DNA from: Chryseobacterium viscerum
GTDB lineage: Bacteria; Bacteroidota; Bacteroidia; Flavobacteriales; Weeksellaceae
NCBI RefSeq assembly: GCF_002899945.2
Contig: NZ_PPEG02000001.1
Coordinates: 186,001-250,000 of the forward strand
Length of the DNA stretch: 64,000 nucleotides
Reading direction: 5' to 3'
Positions within the stretch are counted from its first letter, which is position 1; the number at the start of each line of letters is the position of its first letter. Below the pieces are notes generated by a model. The model was given only the letters and a program-made list of their open reading frames with translations, was not told where the DNA came from and did not search any database. Position numbers and translations under genes: made by a program. This document shows, one piece after another, positions 7,860-15,913 of the stretch.

Positions 7860-9827
7860 TTAAGGGACTAATCTAATTACTCGGTAGCCCGTATTTACAT
7901 AAGCACCGTTCGCTTTAGATTTCACAAACTCAAATTTCGTAGCAAGCTGAGTCTGAACCTTATTCATCTGCTTAAAGATCTCTCCTTTTTTATTTTCCCT
8001 GGTTAACATGTCGTTTACTACATCAAAACCTACAATAGCATATTTTGGTGGAGTTTTACAGTATTTGCTTTTATAAGCAGCCAAAATCTCTTTTTCAAAA
8101 TTACCATCAGAATTGATCTTTCTATCCATCAGGTATACTAAGCTTGCCTGGCTCAGCTCATCCACTCTCTTCTCAAAAGTTGGAGAATAGAACATACTGA
8201 ACGCTTTCACTCCCTGTACCTCTTTAGAAATAGCAATAATTCTGTTGGCAAAAGCATCTCCTGCCGCATTGTCATCATTGGCCAAAACAGCAATAACCGG
8301 TGCAGACTGACCTGTCATCATATTCTGATCTAACTGAATATCTGCCGGAGAATTGACAATAATGATATTAGGATTTTTTACTGCTTTTTCAAGTCCAGCT
8401 TTGATATAATTGGCATTTTCTTTTTTAGCGTCTGCCACTACATATATTTTCTGGTCGGAATAAATTCCTTTTACTTCTTCTACAATCTTATCAGCATAGG
8501 TCTGATTGTTGGTTTCAACAATAATAAGATTGCTATAGTTATATAATTCCGGAGTGTTGGCAAATGGTGCTACAACCGGAATTTTCTGATTCTTTGTAAA
8601 ATCGAGGACATCAATTACATTGGATTTAAAGAATGGCCCGATAATAAGGTCTGTATTATCAGGGTTGATCTGCGTCAAAGAGTTTTTAAATGACGCTTCA
8701 TTTCCTGAATCTACGACTTTAACATCCAATTTCTGCCCTCCTCTTGCATTTCTTTCAATAGCAAGTTTAGCTCCTGTCAAAAAGTCAAGTGCCATTGTTC
8801 TATATTGGGTTTCGTTTGTGCTGTACCCAAATGGAAGCATTAAAATCACACTAAGAGCATCACCGTTTTTCTTTATATATGCTGCGTCTTGCTTTTTAAT
8901 CTTTAAAACCATTCCGGTTTTTAATCCGTGCGAAAGGTCCGGGTTCAGAGCAATAAGCTCATCTATTGAAACTCCGAATTTATTAACAATGGAGAAAACG
9001 GTATCTCCCTGTTGAACAGTATAGGTCACATAATCATCTCCTACAGCAACATTGGAAGAGGAGGTTGATTTTTCGTTCCCAGAATCCATTTTTGCTTTTG
9101 GATTCACCGGTTCAGCAACAGCATCGGTATTTGTATGAGTACTGGATTTTTTTATTTTGATAGAATCACCAGGTTTAAGTCCTTTATCTTCCAATCCTGG
9201 ATTTAAAGCAAAAAGATCTTGCTGGCTGATGCCAAACTGTTTGGTAATTCTGTAATAATTATCTTTAGACTGGATCACGTAAGATTCTCCTTCTACAGCA
9301 TTGGTAGCACCAGTAGGTGTAGTCGTTGTTATTGTTTTTTCAACAACAGGTTCAGCATGCTTTTCTACTGCTACGGCTTGTTGGTCACCACCATATTTTT
9401 TAATGCTGGCAAGAGGTAATGTTATCTCGTCTCCTATTTTCATGTGAGAATCCAATTCAGGATTCAATTTTCTCAAATCGGTTTCAGAAATTCTGTATTG
9501 TTTTGTGATGCCATACACTGTTTGTTTTGGCTGTAAAACAATTTTACCCAAAGAAGAAGCACTTGTGTTTGAAGTTACTTTTTCGGTAGGCGTCGTTTTG
9601 GTCACCACCGGAGTGGCTGCTTTCTCTGACTTTATTGTTAAAATATCTCCAATAGCCAGCTTGCCGTCTTTATGTTTAGGGTTTAGCTTCAGCAATTCAT
9701 CTACAGTCATTCCATACTTTTTGGCAATGTTGTAAGGATTATCACCTTGCACAACCGTATGTGATTTCTGGGCTGAAACTCCCAAAACCATACATAAACT
9801 GGATAGAATAAAAAACCTCTTTATCAT
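7860..9827 (-). CDS. Secreted protein with four LysM repeats and a periplasmic-binding-like domain
   Basis: The 655-residue protein has a signal peptide (1-19, ending VSA, then Q). Four LysM modules lie at about 23-65, 96-137, 183-225 and 268-310. Linkers between them are rich in T, V and E. From about 325 to the end there is a type-1 periplasmic-binding-like fold (ILMLPFGYS, then alternating strands such as DLIIGPFFKS and IPVVAPFANTPE). LysM modules bind N-acetylglucosamine polymers, so it probably sits on peptidoglycan; the ligand of the binding domain is unknown. This architecture is common in Bacteroidota. It has its own promoter, whose -33 box lies inside the end of bshC. Confidence 0.88.
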   Translation of the reverse strand: MIKRFFILSSLCMVLGVSAQKSHTVVQGDNPYNIAKKYGMTVDELLKLNPKHKDGKLAIGDILTIKSEKAATPVVTKTTPTEKVTSNTSASSLGKIVLQPKQTVYGITKQYRISETDLRKLNPELDSHMKIGDEITLPLASIKKYGGDQQAVAVEKHAEPVVEKTITTTTPTGATNAVEGESYVIQSKDNYYRITKQFGISQQDLFALNPGLEDKGLKPGDSIKIKKSSTHTNTDAVAEPVNPKAKMDSGNEKSTSSSNVAVGDDYVTYTVQQGDTVFSIVNKFGVSIDELIALNPDLSHGLKTGMVLKIKKQDAAYIKKNGDALSVILMLPFGYSTNETQYRTMALDFLTGAKLAIERNARGGQKLDVKVVDSGNEASFKNSLTQINPDNTDLIIGPFFKSNVIDVLDFTKNQKIPVVAPFANTPELYNYSNLIIVETNNQTYADKIVEEVKGIYSDQKIYVVADAKKENANYIKAGLEKAVKNPNIIIVNSPADIQLDQNMMTGQSAPVIAVLANDDNAAGDAFANRIIAISKEVQGVKAFSMFYSPTFEKRVDELSQASLVYLMDRKINSDGNFEKEILAAYKSKYCKTPPKYAIVGFDVVNDMLTRENKKGEIFKQMNKVQTQLATKFEFVKSKANGAYVNTGYRVIRLVP

Positions 9828-9846
9828 ATTCGATACTTATAATTTA

Positions 9847-9876
9847 CAAAAATACTTCTTTAAAATTAAATGGCAA
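9847..9876 (-). promoter_or_regulatory. Promoter of the LysM protein gene
   Basis: TTG (9876-9874), 19 bases, TATTTTTG (9854-9847) on the minus strand. The -33 element lies in the last codons of bshC, giving a start near 9840 and a leader of about 13 bases. Confidence 0.65.
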
Positions 9877-11452
9877 CAATTATTAATTTGGAATCTTGAA
9901 CCACCATTTCTTCCAAACAATTTTCAAGCCACGAATAGCCATAATCTGAAAAGAATACACTAAAGTTGTACACTCTCTCCTGCCAGGTTTTGCCCGGGTG
10001 AACATCTAAAAACAATTTTTCAAGCCTTTCCAGTAATTCATTCTGCTTTATTTTCTCGGCATGAAGCAGACGTTTCTTCATTCTTTTGAACGATTTCAGC
10101 TGTCGTACTTCTTCTGCCTTCACCATATTCCCAAAAGATTTCTCAGTAGTTTCCGCTGAAGCTTTCAGCGCTGAGAAGCTGCTTACCAATACCTCTTCTT
10201 TCTCTTCCAGTAAATGTAAAATCGGATTATCTTTTAAAATTTTCTGATTGGTCAATACTGTGAAATTCTGGAAGAAATCCTCTATTTTAAGATCCAATTT
10301 CTCAATCTTTCCTAAGGTTTTTTCTTTCAGGAAAAGCATAGAGTTTCTCGGAATCAGGATAGGAAACGGAATCGCAATTTTCGAAAAATAGTCTTTAAGC
10401 TCCAGCCAGTACATGATTTCGGCATTTCCGCCGATATAGGCCAGGTTTGGCAGCACATTTTCCTGATACACCGGACGCATTAAAGCATTTGGGCTGAATC
10501 TTTCAGGGTGGTTTTCCAATTCAGCCAGTATCTGTTCTTCTGTAAACTGAAGCGTTTTATCTACAATAACATATTTCTCACCGTTGAATTCAATTCTGTC
10601 TCTGGTTTCTGAAAGATAGAAAAGGTTAATCTCACGAGGATTTACCTGTACTTTTCCATATTTTTCGGTGAGAAAGTCTACTTTATTTTTAGACGTTTTC
10701 TGTAAACTGAAATGAAGAAGTTCATCTTTAAAAACCTCCTTCATTTGATTCTTAAGTTCCTTAGAATCTCCATCCAGAATCAGAAGTCCAAATTCCGAGA
10801 AAAGACGGTTGACAAGAATCTTTATCGCTTCAGTTAAAGTATTTCCTACTTTATAAGCCTCCTTCATCATTAAGATCAGCTCGGTTCCGAAAATAGAGTC
10901 TTTGAATTCTTTTTCAAATTCAGAGATAAAATAGGTATCACTGATCTCAATTCTCCCTACCGGACCTCCGGATTTTTCATTGGTTTCGTAATAATTATTT
11001 TCGGTTTTAAAATGGTTGATTTCAGCAAAATCATGATCTTCTGAAGCCATCCAATAGACCGGAACGAAGTTAAAATCAGGAAAATTTTCTTTCAGATAGG
11101 TACATGTCTTTATGGTCTGAAGAATTTTATACACAAAGAAAACAGGTCCCGAAAAAAGGTTTAGCTGATGTCCGGTTGTAATGGTAAATGTATTCGGAAG
11201 TTTAAGATTCTCCAGATTTTCTCTTTGTTTTGAAGAAAGGGAAAGTTCTGAAAGCTGCCCTTCGAATACATCTGATAAAATATTTCTCTGCTCTGATGAG
11301 AATGAATCTTTTTTCAGATGAATCTGTTGTTTGAAATGATCTAAGGAAAATGTATTATTTTCAAAACCCTCAATTTTCTGATGTAAAAAATCTTTTACCA
11401 GCTGAGGAATGCTTTCTATATCGTTAAATGATATTTTATTAATTGTTTTCAA
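9866..11452 (-). CDS. bshC: Bacillithiol synthase BshC (putative cysteine ligase)
   Basis: Last step of bacillithiol synthesis: adding cysteine to glucosaminyl-malate to make the thiol cofactor that takes the place of glutathione in many Bacteroidota and Firmicutes. The 528-residue length is normal. The N-terminal nucleotide-binding-like half carries TTGHQLNLFSGP (92-103) and YWMASEDHDFAEI (133-145), both characteristic. The C-terminus is a long charged helical region (roughly 375-490) that forms the family's coiled-coil. It lies 12 bases after the porin gene, so the two are likely co-transcribed. bshA and bshB are not in the window. Confidence 0.93.
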   Translation of the reverse strand: MKTINKISFNDIESIPQLVKDFLHQKIEGFENNTFSLDHFKQQIHLKKDSFSSEQRNILSDVFEGQLSELSLSSKQRENLENLKLPNTFTITTGHQLNLFSGPVFFVYKILQTIKTCTYLKENFPDFNFVPVYWMASEDHDFAEINHFKTENNYYETNEKSGGPVGRIEISDTYFISEFEKEFKDSIFGTELILMMKEAYKVGNTLTEAIKILVNRLFSEFGLLILDGDSKELKNQMKEVFKDELLHFSLQKTSKNKVDFLTEKYGKVQVNPREINLFYLSETRDRIEFNGEKYVIVDKTLQFTEEQILAELENHPERFSPNALMRPVYQENVLPNLAYIGGNAEIMYWLELKDYFSKIAIPFPILIPRNSMLFLKEKTLGKIEKLDLKIEDFFQNFTVLTNQKILKDNPILHLLEEKEEVLVSSFSALKASAETTEKSFGNMVKAEEVRQLKSFKRMKKRLLHAEKIKQNELLERLEKLFLDVHPGKTWQERVYNFSVFFSDYGYSWLENCLEEMVVQDSKLIIVAI

Positions 11453-11464
11453 CCTGTATCGTTT

Positions 11465-13402
11465 TTAGTTGAACAAATACCACACGATCCCGATGTTCAA
11501 TCTGAAATCATATACCGGATAATGTGGAAATGCATATGCTTTGTTATTGGAAATAACCGTTCCTATCTGCTGACCTTCTATGAAAAAGAACATCTTTTTC
11601 ACTTTCATATTGATATAAACATCGGCGATGGGCTGTCCTCCAATTGAAAATGAGTCTGCTCTGGGAAGAATATATTCGTTCAGAACAGGGAAATAATCTC
11701 TTGATGCAAATTTAGAGAAGTAATATATTTTAACTCCCGCCTGAATTTCAGCTGCTTTTTTGAATGCTTGTGTCTGGTAGAAGAAATTAGCTCTACCGAT
11801 GAAACTCGGCATAGGAAGTAATTCTTTATTGGTTAAAGTATTCTGAAAGTGCAGCCTTGTATTCAAATGAAACTTATTGAAGCTGAATGTAGCATCACCC
11901 CCGATCTGAGAGATATTCACAGAATTATCACTTTGCTTTGGAGCTCTATTGCTGTCAAAATATGTATAGTTATCGATTCTGAAATAGTTGGCAAAAATTT
12001 CTGTTTTAAACCATTTCAGATTGATACTTCCTCCTATTTCCATTACAGACTGGTTCTTTGCATTTTCAAGATAATAATTAAAATTATTGTAAACCGAAGT
12101 ATTCAATAAGTAATTAAATGAAGGATATGCACTTTGGAAATTCACTTTAGCATTAACAAAATAATCCTTGATAGGTTCAAATTTCAGATTATTGGTTGTT
12201 TTAAGATAGCTTTTGAACTGGCTTCCGTTTGAAAATTCCAGGAATGAGTTCAATTGGATTTTATCCCAAAGTTTTACCTGTAGATTTCCTACGGCTCCGA
12301 TTCTGCTTTCTTTAAGCTCACCAGGAAAAGGAACACCATTAAGGGCAACAACATCTCTGATTCCTAATTTAATCATCTGATAACGTACTCCAGCATCCAG
12401 TTTAAATTTCTCATTATTAAAAATCAAACTTACTGTATTGCTTAAATTTTCGGAATATTTTTTTGTTGTCAGCGGGAAACCATTAACCAATTCTGTAGGA
12501 GCAGCATACCAATAAGGTTCCAGCGCTGTTTGATTGTAATAATATTTATTCCCTTGATGAGAAATAATATGTCTGATACTGAAAGGGAATTTCCCTGAGT
12601 TGAATGGTGTAAACTGATGGCTCAGATAATATCTCCTGTAAGCAAACTGAGAGCTTGAAGAGGCTAGATTTACCTGTGCGTTTTGTCTGTTACTATAATT
12701 GCTGTCACCGCTCTGAAACAGATTATCCTCCGTAATCCCACCACTTTCCTGATTGTTTATATTTTGGTGAAGATAATGAGCAAAGAGTTCATAGTTTCCG
12801 CTTTTTGAAACATAGTGTCCAGAGAATAAAGTATTGTTATTCGCGGACAATGAGTTTCTGTAAAGTCCCTGAGAACGAAGTCCCATATATTCAAGAGCAA
12901 AATTGAATCTTTTCCCAATATTTTGGGTATAAGTAGATCTTAAAGCGGCCCCGTTTCGCAATGCGTTATGATAAACAAATGTAGCGGTAGGTGTTTTTAC
13001 ATCATAATATTTCACATCATTCGCTCCAATGATCATATAGGATTTGTTAGAGGGCAGTAAAGAAAGATTCTGCTCATCATTGACTTCAAACACAAGAGGA
13101 TTGAATCCTGAGCCAATATTAGCAGGCTGTACTCTCCCAAAGTTATCTTCATTATTCTGCTGTGAAAATATATACGTTTTATCAAAAGTCATTACAGTAT
13201 CAAAAACTTTCTTTTCAGAAAACTGAGTCTGATACAGGTAATCGTTAATAGTAGGTTTGAAAATTTTCAGGGAATCTTTTTTCCCTGAATCTATAACAAG
13301 AGTATCTTCTTTTTTGGGTTGAGGCTTGTTACCAGCCTTATTAACAACCTGAGCGTTGGCTACAAAACTTAAAGAGAAGAGTATGAAAAGGATGTACTTC
13401 AT
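11465..13402 (-). CDS. Putative porin (Bacteroidota outer-membrane family)
   Basis: The 645-residue protein has a signal peptide (1-17, ending ANA, then Q), a lysine/aspartate-rich periplasmic stretch (about 20-50), and then alternating aromatic beta-strands to the end. The C-terminal residue is asparagine after VWYLF, so it does not end in the classical terminal phenylalanine, but the strand pattern is typical of an outer-membrane beta-barrel. It resembles the putative porin family found beside bshC in Flavobacteriia. Transported solute unknown. A -7 box lies about 20 bases upstream of the ATG. Confidence 0.85.
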   Translation of the reverse strand: MKYILFILFSLSFVANAQVVNKAGNKPQPKKEDTLVIDSGKKDSLKIFKPTINDYLYQTQFSEKKVFDTVMTFDKTYIFSQQNNEDNFGRVQPANIGSGFNPLVFEVNDEQNLSLLPSNKSYMIIGANDVKYYDVKTPTATFVYHNALRNGAALRSTYTQNIGKRFNFALEYMGLRSQGLYRNSLSANNNTLFSGHYVSKSGNYELFAHYLHQNINNQESGGITEDNLFQSGDSNYSNRQNAQVNLASSSSQFAYRRYYLSHQFTPFNSGKFPFSIRHIISHQGNKYYYNQTALEPYWYAAPTELVNGFPLTTKKYSENLSNTVSLIFNNEKFKLDAGVRYQMIKLGIRDVVALNGVPFPGELKESRIGAVGNLQVKLWDKIQLNSFLEFSNGSQFKSYLKTTNNLKFEPIKDYFVNAKVNFQSAYPSFNYLLNTSVYNNFNYYLENAKNQSVMEIGGSINLKWFKTEIFANYFRIDNYTYFDSNRAPKQSDNSVNISQIGGDATFSFNKFHLNTRLHFQNTLTNKELLPMPSFIGRANFFYQTQAFKKAAEIQAGVKIYYFSKFASRDYFPVLNEYILPRADSFSIGGQPIADVYINMKVKKMFFFIEGQQIGTVISNNKAYAFPHYPVYDFRLNIGIVWYLFN

Positions 13403-13419
13403 TATTCATTATTGTACAG

Positions 13420-13427
13420 CAAAAATA
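13420..13427 (-). promoter_or_regulatory. Putative -7 element of the porin-bshC unit
   Basis: TATTTTTG on the minus strand, 18 bases before the porin ATG and just after the terminator of the preceding SusCD operon. No clear -33 TTG. Confidence 0.5.
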
Positions 13428-13441
13428 AGAAATAAAAGGAC

Positions 13442-13468
13442 ATAAAAAACCCCACAAGATGTGGGGTT
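13442..13468 (-). terminator. Intrinsic terminator of the SusC-SusD-lipoprotein operon
   Basis: Perfect 9-bp stem AACCCCACA / TGTGGGGTT with a 3-base loop, followed on the minus strand by TTTTTTATG. It starts 28 bases after the lipoprotein stop. Confidence 0.88.
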
Positions 13469-13495
13469 AATTTATATAAGTATATAATATTTTAC

Positions 13496-14323
13496 TTATT
13501 GACCAGTAAATACTTCGTCATAATCTCCAAAACTTCCTAGTGAAGCACCAGTAGTAGTATTTTTAACAAAAAAGTTAACACGAAGTTTCAATATTCTTGT
13601 ACATGCATTGAATGATGATTTAGTTCCATCAGCAGCATCTTTTATATAGTTCACACCACCATTAGAGTTAGAACCAAGGCTCTGCTCAGGGGTAGTAACA
13701 GCATAAGTATCAGGATTATATTTCAAAGTCATATCTGCACCATTATCCATAAATCCAATAACTTTAAGTGTTCCAACACCAGCTGTAACTCCTAAATCTT
13801 GAATAGTATAAACAGCGGTAGGATCTTCTTTCCACGAAGATACTGTGTTTTTGAACTGTCCATTTCCAACAAATGCAGAAGCAGGACAAGCTTTAGTATA
13901 TGTTAGAGTATAAGTCTGATCAAATGATGCATTAGCAATTGATGAAGACTGTAACTTAAATACAATTACTTTAGGCTCAACAGTAGCTCCAGTTTCAAGA
14001 AGTTTTACCTGAAATTTTCCTTCAACTTTACCTGCATCAACTGTTACAGTAGGATTTACAATTTGGAAATTTGTCCCTTCCACAGCTGTTGAAAGAGTTT
14101 TATCTACAACAAGTTTTACCTGTGCTGAAGAAGACAATGTCTGAACAGTTCCAAAGTCAATATCAACTATAGTAGAACCTGTTCCCATTTTCACAACAGC
14201 TTCTCCTCTTACTCCCTTGTTGAAATGTAGATATGAATCACCATCATAAGTCTGAGCTTCGTCTTTACAACTATTGAAGAAGAAAACAACGAATGCCAAT
14301 ATTAAGAATGCAATTTTTTTCAT
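13496..14323 (-). CDS. SusE-position surface lipoprotein, unknown ligand
   Basis: The 275-residue protein starts with a lipoprotein signal (FFFNSC, lipid cysteine C19) followed by KDE. In Bacteroidota the residues after the lipid cysteine affect surface export. The body is all-beta in appearance: an N-terminal calx-beta or DUF4843-like part (about 25-140, with YLHFNKG, VEGTNFQI and KVEGKFQVKLLE) and a C-terminal part (about 145-275). It is the third gene of the SusC/SusD operon, 18 bases after susD. By analogy with SusE and SusF it probably helps bind the ligand at the surface. It has no catalytic motif that I recognise. Confidence 0.75.
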   Translation of the reverse strand: MKKIAFLILAFVVFFFNSCKDEAQTYDGDSYLHFNKGVRGEAVVKMGTGSTIVDIDFGTVQTLSSSAQVKLVVDKTLSTAVEGTNFQIVNPTVTVDAGKVEGKFQVKLLETGATVEPKVIVFKLQSSSIANASFDQTYTLTYTKACPASAFVGNGQFKNTVSSWKEDPTAVYTIQDLGVTAGVGTLKVIGFMDNGADMTLKYNPDTYAVTTPEQSLGSNSNGGVNYIKDAADGTKSSFNACTRILKLRVNFFVKNTTTGASLGSFGDYDEVFTGQ

Positions 14324-14341
14324 AGATTTTATATTATTATA

Positions 14342-15901
14342 TTAATAACCTGAGTTTTGTTGAATATTAGGGTTTGCATTAATTTCATCCAATGGAATAG
14401 GTAATGTAAATCTATAATCACTAGCAGGCAATGTAAGAGGCATAGTCTTATTATCATCATCATAAACATCTCTGTCTATTCCAACACCAGCAGCTACCCC
14501 CATTCTTTTTAAGTCTACATAACGGTGCCCCTCAAAACATAGCTCTCTTCTTCTTTCTAAAAGAATATCTGCATATGCCTGTTGAGCAGACGTATAAGTA
14601 ATTGCAGCAGCTAACGACTGCTTAGATCTTGTTCCTCTAATTGATCTAACACGAGATGCAGCAGTTACTAAATCCGCTTCATGTACAGCAACTTCAGCTA
14701 AAATCAGATACATTTCTGATAATCTGAACATTTTGATATCATTTCTTAGCTGCATTGTAGCACTTGCAAGTGGAGCAAGTTTACCAGGATATTTATCAAT
14801 AACGATTACATCGTCTTCTCTAGAGTTTGGTCCAGTAGGATAAAGTTGATCAAATTGGCTTGAAGGATCAACAAATACATCAAATCTAATATCTCCACCT
14901 GGCAATTGATTAAGGAGTGAAAATAACTTTCTACTCATATCGAAATTCACAGATCCGTTAATATCAGTTGAGTTTGTAGTCCATAATCCAGCAATATTTG
15001 ACCAAGAACCAGTAGAACTATTAGGTCTGTATAGTGACCATAAGATCTCTCCTCTACCACCATTCGCTGCAGTAGCATCTTTCCACATATTAGTATATGC
15101 AGTTCCATTACCACTTGATAAAGTTAAACCACTACTAGTGATAGCTGCTGTAGCATTAGCTTTAGCATTAATATCATCACCTTTGTAGTTATAATATCTC
15201 GCTGCAATTGCATTGATTCCTGCTTTTTTATCTAAATAATTCTGTGGAGATACAGTAGCAATACTACCTGCAGTAATATTACTTGTATTCCAGTTAGTAA
15301 GAGCATACTGTAAATCAGACTCGATTAAAGCATAGATTTCAGAGTTCTTAACTCTTGGTAATTTAGTTGTAAAAATATCAGATGGCTCAGTCGTAAGCAT
15401 TACTCCTAGCGCATTAGGATCTTTCATATTTGGTGAGAAATATGATTCCAGAGTAATATAAGCATATGCTCTGATCGCTCTTGCATGAGATAAAACATTA
15501 ACATATAATAATTTATCTGAAGCTGACAATGAATTATACTGAACTAAAGAACTTCCTTTTAAAAGGATATTTACTTTGTTAATAATGCTATAGTTACTTA
15601 CCCAAATACCAGAAGCCTGGCTTGTAGTAGAGTTAAGCACAAATCTATGTGTTAGAATGTCTGATGTACTTACACTGCTTGGACCAAATCCAATTTCGTC
15701 TGTGAAAAGTGAAGTAAAAAAGATCTCATTTGTTGGATTTACAGCTGGGTAAACACTTCCGTTAAGAAACTTCTGCATGTCTTCCACTGTCTGAAAAGCA
15801 ACGTTCGGATCATTAATCTCTCCATCCTGGACAATATCTAGTGCATCGTTACATGATGTCAGCACTAAGAAAAACGATAATATATAAAATACTTTTTTCA
15901 T
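14342..15901 (-). CDS. SusD/RagB-family nutrient-binding lipoprotein
   Basis: Surface lipoprotein that forms the lid of a SusC transporter. The 519-residue protein has a lipoprotein signal with C17 (VLTSC). The SusD N-terminal domain contains DPNVAFQTVEDMQKFLNG and helical TPR-like pairs such as HARAIRAYAYITLESYF. The C-terminal RagB/SusD signature is LRNDIKMFRLSEMYLILAEV followed by LERRRELCFEGHRYVDLKR. It sits 12 bases after the SusC gene. The substrate cannot be told from sequence; no glycoside hydrolase or peptidase is in the operon to hint at it. Confidence 0.95.
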   Translation of the reverse strand: MKKVFYILSFFLVLTSCNDALDIVQDGEINDPNVAFQTVEDMQKFLNGSVYPAVNPTNEIFFTSLFTDEIGFGPSSVSTSDILTHRFVLNSTTSQASGIWVSNYSIINKVNILLKGSSLVQYNSLSASDKLLYVNVLSHARAIRAYAYITLESYFSPNMKDPNALGVMLTTEPSDIFTTKLPRVKNSEIYALIESDLQYALTNWNTSNITAGSIATVSPQNYLDKKAGINAIAARYYNYKGDDINAKANATAAITSSGLTLSSGNGTAYTNMWKDATAANGGRGEILWSLYRPNSSTGSWSNIAGLWTTNSTDINGSVNFDMSRKLFSLLNQLPGGDIRFDVFVDPSSQFDQLYPTGPNSREDDVIVIDKYPGKLAPLASATMQLRNDIKMFRLSEMYLILAEVAVHEADLVTAASRVRSIRGTRSKQSLAAAITYTSAQQAYADILLERRRELCFEGHRYVDLKRMGVAAGVGIDRDVYDDDNKTMPLTLPASDYRFTLPIPLDEINANPNIQQNSGY

Positions 15902-15913
15902 TTTAATAATTTT

